Positions 1 to 6,164 of a stretch of 11,738 nt of DNA are shown in pieces. Position 1 is the stretch's first letter. Every line of letters starts with the position of its first letter. The DNA is from Ruthenibacterium sp. GTDB taxonomy: Bacteria > Bacillota > Clostridia > Oscillospirales > Ruminococcaceae. Below the pieces are notes generated by a model that saw only the letters and a list, made by a program, of their open reading frames with translations, was not told where the DNA came from and made no database searches. Location of the stretch: NCBI GenBank assembly GCA_020025255.1, contig JAHHSK010000058.1, positions 1 to 11,738 of the forward strand, given 5' to 3'. Position numbers and translations under genes: made by a program.

Positions 1-29
1 GCCCGGCGCAAAAGCGCCGGGCATTTTTT
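1..29 (+). terminator. Intrinsic terminator of a gene left of the window
   Basis: A perfect 9-bp GC-rich stem (1-9 with 14-22) closes an AAAA loop and is followed by A and six T (24-29). The T tract lies on the + strand, so it ends transcription coming from the left, from a gene outside the window. The minus-strand operon ending at 66 converges on it. Whether the hairpin also stops that operon depends on bases left of position 1. Confidence 0.85.
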
Positions 30-65
30 GCTGTGCCGTACCGAGCAGCAGAGCGCACAGCCGAA

Positions 66-650
66 TCATTTTGCTGCAAAAATCATATCCACGATTTCAT
101 CGATCGGGATATCCTGCGCCCCACAGGTTTTTTGAACGATCAATCCGTCCAGCACGGCCAGGATCAAATACGAAAGCGCACGGTTGTGCTCCCGGTTCTG
201 CGGCAGGATGCGGTCGAGCGCTTCCCTCACGTTCTGGCGCCATTCTTCATAGCGTCGGCTGAATTTTTCCGCAAGCCTTGATCCCTTGACCGCAGCGTCA
301 TTCAGCAGCGACAGATGCAGCCGCCCCTTCGTTCCGCAGGAAACCAGCTTTTCAAACACGATTTTCAAAAGCTGCTGCGGCGATGCTTTTGGGTCGGAAT
401 GCTGCACCCAGCTCATCAGCTCCTCGGAAATCAGCACCATGTTGCGGTCCGTGATATCGTATACGATATCCTCTTTGGCACGATAGTAATAATACAGCGT
501 CCCTTTGCTGATGCCGGCCGCCTGTGCAATATCATTGAGGCTGGTTGCCTTGACGCCTTTTTGAAAAATAAGCTGTGCTGCGGCATCCAGAATGTGTTCA
601 CGCACACCCGACACGGATTCTACGGCCTGTACGGTTTCCTCATTCTTCAT
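66..650 (-). CDS. TetR/AcrR-family transcriptional regulator
   Basis: A 194-residue regulator, a normal TetR size. The N-terminal DNA-binding domain spans about residues 17-63: helix 1 is VREHILDAAAQLIFQKG, followed by the helix-turn-helix with LNDIAQAAGISKGTLYYYY (38-56) and then KEDI. The run of four tyrosines (53-56) is a variant of the family's YYHF/YYYF recognition-helix end. Residues 64-194 should form the helical ligand-binding and dimer domain; they are too variable to name a ligand. The start ATG at 650 overlaps the stop of the upstream GLUG gene (ATGA), and a perfect AAGGAGG (661-667) lies 10 bases upstream inside that gene, so translation is probably coupled. It is the last gene of the MMPL-GLUG-TetR operon and probably represses it through the palindrome at 5863-5884. 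The family call is firm; target and ligand are inferred or unknown. Confidence 0.93.
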   Translation of the reverse strand: MKNEETVQAVESVSGVREHILDAAAQLIFQKGVKATSLNDIAQAAGISKGTLYYYYRAKEDIVYDITDRNMVLISEELMSWVQHSDPKASPQQLLKIVFEKLVSCGTKGRLHLSLLNDAAVKGSRLAEKFSRRYEEWRQNVREALDRILPQNREHNRALSYLILAVLDGLIVQKTCGAQDIPIDEIVDMIFAAK

Positions 651-3316
651 TTCGCTGCGGCCTCCTTCGTCCGATGCTGTTTTTGTTTTCCTTTATGTTT
701 TTTTCGAAATACGATCACGGCTGCCGCCAGCACCAGCACAGCAGCTGCTGCAAGGCAGAAAATCAGCGGTTTGTGTGTCGGCTGTTCCAGCACGCACACG
801 CCGCACATGGACGGGTCGTAATCCCACACAAGATAGCTGCCGTCCCTTTCGAACTGCTGCTTGCTCCATTTTCCGTTTTCATCCATGGTAAACAGCTTCC
901 AGTCTGAATTTTCTGCCGGTGCGCCGCACAGGATGCGCAGCTTTGTCGCCTGTTCTTCTTCCAGATTCGGAATGCTCCACGCGGCATGAAGCGCCCCGGA
1001 TTCCGTTTCCGGGCGTTGATCCAGCGACTGCGTTTCGAGCTGCTGCATTCGGGTAAACACACCCTCTGCGAGCAAAACCGGCTTGCCGTCTTCGCCTTTT
1101 TGTCTGCTTTCGATCGTTTTCAGCAGCGCAGTGTATTGCGGCACAAATTCATAATCAAAGCCTGCCGTTTCCTTTGCCGCTTCTTCCAGCCCATCCCAAT
1201 GCGCAATAAAGCCTTCCTTCTGCGGAACTTCCGGCACACTGGCAAGATCCAAGGTTTCCCCCAGCGGCACGGTCTGTTCGCTCAGCTTTTCCCCTTCCTC
1301 GTTCCAGAAGGTGATCACTGCGCTGCCAAACAGCGGCGGCAGGTTTTCCAGTGCCAGAAATTCCTCCTGCGTCATGGATTGTGCCGCGCCCATATAGCTT
1401 ATCCCGTCAATGCCGCCTTTGTCCCTGCCGACACTTTGGTAATAGTTTGCCCGGATTTCCGATTCATCCACCGGCTCGCCGTTATCGTAGACCCCCAGAA
1501 TCGAGCCAAGGCGCTCCGCTCCGCCGCGCAGCTGGGTCATGCTGCGGCAGTCTGTCACCGTTTTTGCCGTGCCCGCAATGCCGCCCACCGTATTCTGCCC
1601 ATCCAGTGCGCATTTGACAAAGCAGCTGCGGATAATCCCTTCGCTTTCACCGGCAATGCCGCCCACCTTTTCCGCCTTTTCGGCATCCACAAAGCCGGTG
1701 TTCGTACAATCCTTCACCAGCCCCAGGCGCATTTTCCCGACAATACCGCCCGCATTTTTCTTTTTCGTCTCGATCCGGGCTGCATTTTCGCACGATCGGA
1801 TCACCGCACGCATCTCACAATCCGCATTGAGCGAGCTGCTGCCGATGCTTTCGTAATCATCCTCGGGATCCAAATTATTTTCCTTTGCAATCAGCCCGGC
1901 AATGCCGCCGACATTCAAATCCCCGGATACCGTACCGCGATTGACGCATTCCATGATTTTGCTTGCATTGTCGTCATCCGTATCCTGATCGGATACATCC
2001 GTGAACGTTACGCCGACATTTTCCTTTGCCCCTGCAATCGTTTGGGACATGGCGTGCACCTGATTGGTGATGGCTTTGATATCGCTTGTCAGCACATCGG
2101 CTCCGCTGCGTGATGTATTCAGCATGCTGTCCACCGTTCCCTGCATCTGACCCATGCTGTTTTCCAACGTATTCTTTGCCGCGGCAATGCGGTCCGGATC
2201 CGGGATCACGGTATCACTCTCTTTGAAAAGGATCTCGCCTACCGCCTGTGCCGACACCTTTGCCTGATCATGCAGGAGATTCATCTGTCTGTTTATCTCC
2301 TGCCCGCTGCTGTTCGCGTGATTGGATGCACGATCCGCAAGCGAAGCTGTCTGTCGCAGCTGTCCTTGCAGGATCTGCAAGGTATCCGGCGTATACTCTA
2401 TTTTGATCACCGGCTCAAGCTGCCCTGCAATGCCCGCAATTTCCTTGCGTCCGCTCACTGTGCCGCTGTTGGTGCTTTGGGCGATCAGCCCGCCGTTCGT
2501 CCCGGCAATACCGCCCACGTTATAGCCTATGTGCGGATATCCGACGGTGCCGCGGTTGGTGCAGCTGCGGATCACACCGCTGCTGCGTCCGGCAATGCCG
2601 CCCACATCGGTAACCGTATCGGCCGCTTCCGTTCCCAAGATCGTATCCCGGCTTATTTCCGAAAGATCGATCTGTTTTTCTCCGGTTGTCGTGTTTACAT
2701 CTGCCTTATTGGTGCAGCTGCGCACCACACCCAGATTTTCCCCGACAATACCGCCTACAAAGTGGTTTCCCAATGCCGAGCCCTCGGCAATGCTGTTTTC
2801 GATCACACCCGAAACCCGGTTGATCCCGACAAGCAGCCCCACAGAATCGTTTCCCGCAACCGTACCATTGAAATGACAGTTTTCAATGCGCCCTGCATTG
2901 CTGCCGGCAATGCCGCCGATATTTTGGCGGCTTCCGTCCGGCCGCACCGTGCCTTGCACAGAAAGATCCTTCACAAGCGCAGTCTCTGTCAAGTACCGAA
3001 ACAGCCCCTGCACCGAGCCATCGTGTTCGATGCGCATCCCGCTGATCGAATGCCCGCCGCCCGCAAAGGTTCCGGCAAAAATCGGGATTCCGGTAAAGCC
3101 GATGCCCGTCAAGTCGATATCCTTTTCCAAGCAGACCAAAAGGCCTTGGCTGTAATCATCCCTGCGGCAGTTTTCGGCAAATGCCAGAAAATCCTCCACC
3201 GATCGGATCACAACCGAATTGGCGTCCTGCGGCTGTGCAGCATATGCCGGGAACATGCCGAATGCCATCCCTGCGATCAGCAGCACAGCAATCAGGATTT
3301 TACCTGTTTTCTTCAT
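647..3316 (-). CDS. Secreted, C-terminally membrane-anchored GLUG-repeat protein with helical insert
   Basis: An 889-residue surface protein. A signal peptide (basic MKKTGK, hydrophobic 7-21, AYA cleavage site at 24-26) is followed by a beta-rich region. GLUG-type repeats (VGGIAG...G.I..C.N.G.V) occupy about 132-300 and resume at about 451-608. Between them lies a polar, Gln/Asn/Ser-rich helical stretch (about 308-432) with coiled-coil character. Residues 666-708 resemble an InlB B-repeat/Flg_new-type module (ITFWNEEG, PLGETL, HWDG). A less clear domain follows, then a TM helix (850-870) and a basic tail, so the bulk faces outside. I chose the start at 3316, not an in-frame ATG at 3385, because the signal peptide begins there, GAAGG lies 8-9 bases upstream, and the longer form would put a basic 23-residue stretch before the signal. 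It overlaps the MMPL stop by 17 bases, which suggests a partner role. Function is unknown; adhesin, substrate binding or pump accessory are all possible. Confidence 0.88.
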   Translation of the reverse strand: MKKTGKILIAVLLIAGMAFGMFPAYAAQPQDANSVVIRSVEDFLAFAENCRRDDYSQGLLVCLEKDIDLTGIGFTGIPIFAGTFAGGGHSISGMRIEHDGSVQGLFRYLTETALVKDLSVQGTVRPDGSRQNIGGIAGSNAGRIENCHFNGTVAGNDSVGLLVGINRVSGVIENSIAEGSALGNHFVGGIVGENLGVVRSCTNKADVNTTTGEKQIDLSEISRDTILGTEAADTVTDVGGIAGRSSGVIRSCTNRGTVGYPHIGYNVGGIAGTNGGLIAQSTNSGTVSGRKEIAGIAGQLEPVIKIEYTPDTLQILQGQLRQTASLADRASNHANSSGQEINRQMNLLHDQAKVSAQAVGEILFKESDTVIPDPDRIAAAKNTLENSMGQMQGTVDSMLNTSRSGADVLTSDIKAITNQVHAMSQTIAGAKENVGVTFTDVSDQDTDDDNASKIMECVNRGTVSGDLNVGGIAGLIAKENNLDPEDDYESIGSSSLNADCEMRAVIRSCENAARIETKKKNAGGIVGKMRLGLVKDCTNTGFVDAEKAEKVGGIAGESEGIIRSCFVKCALDGQNTVGGIAGTAKTVTDCRSMTQLRGGAERLGSILGVYDNGEPVDESEIRANYYQSVGRDKGGIDGISYMGAAQSMTQEEFLALENLPPLFGSAVITFWNEEGEKLSEQTVPLGETLDLASVPEVPQKEGFIAHWDGLEEAAKETAGFDYEFVPQYTALLKTIESRQKGEDGKPVLLAEGVFTRMQQLETQSLDQRPETESGALHAAWSIPNLEEEQATKLRILCGAPAENSDWKLFTMDENGKWSKQQFERDGSYLVWDYDPSMCGVCVLEQPTHKPLIFCLAAAAVLVLAAAVIVFRKKHKGKQKQHRTKEAAAK
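661..667 (-). promoter_or_regulatory. Ribosome binding site for the TetR gene, inside the GLUG gene
   Basis: AAGGAGG on the minus strand, fully complementary to the 16S rRNA 3' end, sits 10 bases before the TetR ATG. It lies inside the last codons of the GLUG gene. Together with the ATGA stop-start overlap it fixes the TetR start and predicts translational coupling. Confidence 0.75.
1575..2920 (-). repeat. Dispersed short DNA repeats encoding the GLUG core
   Basis: A roughly 14-base motif, GGCAATGCCGCCCA on the + strand, recurs with small changes. Copies begin near 1575, 1654, 1899, 2505, 2592, 2745 and 2907, with weaker ones between. Read on the minus strand it encodes the V-G-G-I-A-G core of successive GLUG repeats. 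The gap between about 1915 and 2420 corresponds to the helical insert. These repeats belong to the GLUG gene and are not a separate element. Confidence 0.75.
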
Positions 3317-5768
3317 ATTCCGCACCTTCTTCCTGTGATTCTTCGCCTGTATCCTGCGCCGCCGCGTCTGTGACAACGGATGCATTCAGCTCCCCGCGCA
3401 GCACTCCGTCAAAATCCGCATCGATCATACCGGAAACATAGCCCCGGACATGCCCGTTCAGGCGCATGGTTCCCACTGCCGTCTGCATTTTGCGTTCCGC
3501 TCCTTTGAAGCGGAAGCTGGTGCGCTCGATCACCGAATCCCCCAGCACCAGTATTGCGGGCAGGATGCACAGAACCAGCACGATCGAAATGATCGTACCG
3601 CGTCCAAGGCACGTTCCCATAATGGAAATGACCGGGTTTGCAGAAAGGTTGCCGATCAGCAGGCCGGCTGCCGCCATGATCGTACCGGAAGTAAACACCG
3701 TGGGAAAGGATGCATTCAATGCCTGAATGATCGCCTCCTTGGGCGGCATCTCTTTTTTCCATTCCTGATAATGGCTGGAAATCACGATCGCATAGTCGAT
3801 ATTGGCACCCATTTGAATGGCATTTACGATCAGATATCCCAAGAAGTACAGCGGCTGATTCATCAGCGTCGGGAACGAAAAGTTGATCCAGATACTGCCT
3901 TGGATAACAACGATCAAAAGCACCGGAAGCCCGACCGACTGGAACGTGAACAGCAAAACCAAAATGACGAACAGTGCAGAAAGGATGCTGATCATCAGGT
4001 TATCCTTGATAAACGAGGATGCCAGATCACGCGAGCTGGTCGATTCGCCTACTACATAGTAATCGCCATCATAATACCGACCCATGATGCGGCGCATTTC
4101 GGCAAGGAAATCGAAGGTTTCGTCACTTTCCTGCGGCAGATTCAGAAACACGACCATACGGCTGTAATCCTCACTTTTCAGCTGCCGCTGTGCGCTTTCC
4201 AGCTGTGCGAACAAATCATCCACTTCATTTTTGGTTTTCCCTTCCAGAAGGATGTTGTTGGTTTGTATTTCATCTTTCAAGAAAAGGAACATATCGAACA
4301 GCGGCACTTCATATTTGGTCAGTCCGCTTAAAATTTCGCCGTACTGATTCTGCTCAAATGCATATGCCGTGTACAGCCCCTTCGCCACTTCATAATCCAG
4401 ATCCACCAATTCCGAAAATTCACGCGGCGTCAGCGAATCAGTCAGACTATAATCCTCAAACACATCCATACTGGAAAGCGCCAGTGTGCTTTTCACTTCC
4501 GGCCTTGCCTCCAGCTCATCCATAATGGCCTGTTCGGCTGCATAATTGCCCGCCGGAACAACCAGCGCCACCATATTGCTTGTGCCGAAGGTATCGCGGA
4601 TCTTCAGGTGCTGCATCTGATGCTCGGACACCTTCGCTGTTTCGATCTCGTTATAGCTGTAACAATAAGGACACCGGTTGGAAAGAACAAATGCGACACT
4701 GATCACAACCACAAACAGAACCGGCATCACATGGCGTGCTGCCACCGCAAATTTCCCCAGCGGCGTAATATTCGGCAGCAATTTGCGGTGCTTTGTTTTA
4801 TCGATCCAGCGGCTGAACAAAACCAGCAGCCCCGGCATCAGCGTAAACACGGAAAGCAGGCTCAGCAGCACCGATTTGATGAGCACCATCGACATATCCA
4901 GACCGATCCCGAACTTCATGAACGAAAGCGCAACCAGCCCGCTTATGGTCGTGAGCGACGATGCACTGATTTCCGGGATCGCCTTTGCAAGCGCATCAAT
5001 GCACGCTTCGCGCGTCGGCTTTGTCTCGTGCTCATCGGAAAAGCGATGGCACAGGATGATCGCGTAATCAATGGCAAGTGCCAGCTGCAGCACCACCGCG
5101 ATCGAGTTGGAAATAAAGCTGATTTTCCCGCACAGAAAATCCGTTCCTTTATTCAGCAGCGCCGCAGTACCGAACGTCAGCAGCAAAACCGGCACCTCTG
5201 CATACGAACGCGAGGTCAGCGTCAATACAATCACAATGATGATCACGGCAACGATCAGGATCGTGGACATTTCCTGATTCAATTCCGCGATTTCATCGGT
5301 TCCGATCGGCGTATCTATGGAAACATCATATCCGCTCAGTTGTTCGCGAATGGTATCCATGGCTTCCAGACAAATGGCTTCGTCCGGCTCTCCCTCAAAA
5401 TTCAGGTCATACAGTGCCGATGCATCGCGATAATGATTTTCGGTATCGTCAAAAGATACCATCTGGACGCCTTCCACTTCTTCCAGCATGGCGCGGATCG
5501 CATCGGCCGTTTCGTAAGTAACGTTGGAAACCATGATTTTTGCCGATGCATATGTGGTGAAATTCTCATTCATGACCTCCAGGCCCTGCCGCGTTTCAGT
5601 ATCTTCCTGCAAGTAGGTTGTAACATCGTTTTCCACCTCGACCCACTTCATGGAAAACACACTGAACGCCAGCGCAAACGCATACAGCAAAAAAAACAGC
5701 GACTTTTTATCGACGATAAAAGCCGCCAGTTTGTGTATGAAATGCCCCTGGGATTCTTTTTCTTTCAT
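3300..5768 (-). CDS. MMPL/RND-superfamily membrane transporter
   Basis: An 822-residue exporter with the duplicated RND/MMPL layout. TM1 is at about 22-40 and the first extracellular domain at 43-165. TM2-6 lie between 167 and 318, TM7 at 346-363, the second extracellular domain at 365-587, and TM8-12 between 588 and 742. Each half carries the Asp-Tyr pair of the proton-relay helix: LALAIDYAII (D234) and MGANIDYAIV (D658). MMPL proteins use proton motive force to move lipids or other hydrophobic or large envelope molecules; the substrate here is not readable. Two oddities: a CPYC motif (366-369) just outside TM7, and a C-terminal tail with a four-residue repeat (771-798) followed by an acidic end. 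GGGGAGG precedes the ATG at 5768 with good spacing. It is the first gene of the operon with the GLUG and TetR genes. Family assignment is firm. Confidence 0.95.
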   Translation of the reverse strand: MKEKESQGHFIHKLAAFIVDKKSLFFLLYAFALAFSVFSMKWVEVENDVTTYLQEDTETRQGLEVMNENFTTYASAKIMVSNVTYETADAIRAMLEEVEGVQMVSFDDTENHYRDASALYDLNFEGEPDEAICLEAMDTIREQLSGYDVSIDTPIGTDEIAELNQEMSTILIVAVIIIVIVLTLTSRSYAEVPVLLLTFGTAALLNKGTDFLCGKISFISNSIAVVLQLALAIDYAIILCHRFSDEHETKPTREACIDALAKAIPEISASSLTTISGLVALSFMKFGIGLDMSMVLIKSVLLSLLSVFTLMPGLLVLFSRWIDKTKHRKLLPNITPLGKFAVAARHVMPVLFVVVISVAFVLSNRCPYCYSYNEIETAKVSEHQMQHLKIRDTFGTSNMVALVVPAGNYAAEQAIMDELEARPEVKSTLALSSMDVFEDYSLTDSLTPREFSELVDLDYEVAKGLYTAYAFEQNQYGEILSGLTKYEVPLFDMFLFLKDEIQTNNILLEGKTKNEVDDLFAQLESAQRQLKSEDYSRMVVFLNLPQESDETFDFLAEMRRIMGRYYDGDYYVVGESTSSRDLASSFIKDNLMISILSALFVILVLLFTFQSVGLPVLLIVVIQGSIWINFSFPTLMNQPLYFLGYLIVNAIQMGANIDYAIVISSHYQEWKKEMPPKEAIIQALNASFPTVFTSGTIMAAAGLLIGNLSANPVISIMGTCLGRGTIISIVLVLCILPAILVLGDSVIERTSFRFKGAERKMQTAVGTMRLNGHVRGYVSGMIDADFDGVLRGELNASVVTDAAAQDTGEESQEEGAEYEENR
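3375..3458 (-). repeat. Tetrapeptide-repeat tail of the MMPL protein
   Basis: Residues 771-798 form seven consecutive four-residue units starting at 771, 775, 779, 783, 787, 791 and 795. Position 1 is polar (N, R, S, D, D, R, N), position 2 is always G or A, and position 4 is always hydrophobic (V, V, I, F, L, L, V). It follows the last TM helix and a basic segment, so it should lie in the cytosol. The DNA is not an obvious tandem repeat; the pattern is at protein level. Function is unknown. Confidence 0.7.
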
Positions 5769-5823
5769 CTTTTCCTCCCCAGCTCATCACGGACCGAATG
5801 CCCGCATAAAATTGGATGTTCCT

Positions 5824-5846
5824 GCGGCGTACTGCCGCCAAGGCAG
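5824..5846 (-). other. Two mutually exclusive small hairpins in the MMPL mRNA leader
   Basis: In the minus-strand transcript CTGCC pairs with GGCAG (5832-5846, loop TTGGC), while GCGGC pairs with GCCGC (5824-5838, loop AGTAC). They share 5832-5838 and cannot form together. Stems are only 5 bp and no T tract or buried RBS follows, so a regulatory role is only a possibility. Confidence 0.3.
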
Positions 5847-5862
5847 CCTTCCGCGCATCTGT

Positions 5863-5884
5863 CTGTCAGCCGACCGACCGACAG
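5863..5884. promoter_or_regulatory. Candidate TetR operator (imperfect 22-bp palindrome)
   Basis: The 22-bp site has CTGTC at one end and GACAG at the other; 8 of 11 base pairs match between half-sites. The inner part carries a threefold GACC repeat. It begins 4 bp downstream of the -10 hexamer and so covers the expected transcription start. Size, symmetry and placement fit a TetR repressor site, and the operon encodes a TetR protein. Binding is inferred. Confidence 0.55.
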
Positions 5885-5888
5885 CATT

Positions 5889-5917
5889 ATCATAAAACCG
5901 CCTCACCCGAAAGTCAA
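5889..5917 (-). promoter_or_regulatory. Sigma-A-type promoter of the MMPL-GLUG-TetR operon
   Basis: On the minus strand TTGACT (5912-5917) and TATGAT (5889-5894) are separated by exactly 17 bases. Each hexamer is one mismatch from consensus. Transcription should start near 5882, giving a leader of about 115 nt before the MMPL ATG. Confidence 0.78.
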
Positions 5918-6100
5918 GCAAGGCGCCCCTCATTTCCCGAAAAGTTTACAAATTCATCATAATTTCTGCCCCGTGCCGGGCTGTCCTGTGTCATTTCGGC
6001 CGATGCTTCCTGCCGTATCCCGCGTGATCGTCCCGCCGCTGCGGCGCATTGGCTTTGCGCCGTTCCCACATTCCTGCATGCTTCCGATCCTTTCCTAGAC

Positions 6101-6138
6101 AAAAAAGCCCCCAAACTGCCAAAAGCAGTTTGGGGGCT
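6101..6138 (-). terminator. Intrinsic terminator of pckA
   Basis: A perfect 14-bp stem (6106-6119 with 6125-6138) closes a 5-nt loop. On the minus strand it is followed by a run of T (6101-6106). It lies 27 bases after the pckA stop and separates pckA from the operon transcribed in the same direction. Confidence 0.93.
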
Positions 6139-6164
6139 GATATCGAAAACAAGTTCCGATGCAA

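Larger units (their letters stand above)
5769..6164. other. Intergenic region between pckA and the MMPL operon
   Basis: This 396-bp stretch holds the pckA terminator, the MMPL promoter, a putative operator and an mRNA leader of about 110 nt. It also contains a perfect 7-bp hairpin (6042-6048 with 6056-6062, 7-nt loop) without a T tract; I cannot assign it. Short open frames here have no ribosome binding site and no recognisable product. Confidence 0.6.

Noticed and set aside
31..60. CTGTGC/GCACAG inverted repeat after the TetR gene
   Set aside because: Six base pairs across an 18-base loop and no T tract on the minus strand, so it is not a convincing terminator for the operon.
986..2113. 375-codon open frame on the + strand opposite the GLUG gene
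   Set aside because: Its repeats are the reverse reading of the GLUG codons. It has no start signal and no domain.
3317..3385. Upstream start giving the GLUG protein a 23-residue N-terminal extension
   Set aside because: It would bury the signal peptide behind a very basic stretch. The internal ATG at 3316 has its own ribosome binding site and a textbook signal sequence.
4608..6098. 496-codon open frame on the + strand opposite the MMPL gene
   Set aside because: Rich in Arg, His and Gln with no domain. It runs across the MMPL promoter and comes from the strong codon bias of the opposite strand.
5914..6114. 66-codon minus-strand open frame between pckA and the MMPL gene
   Set aside because: No ribosome binding site and no protein-like composition. 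It ends across the -35 box of the MMPL promoter.
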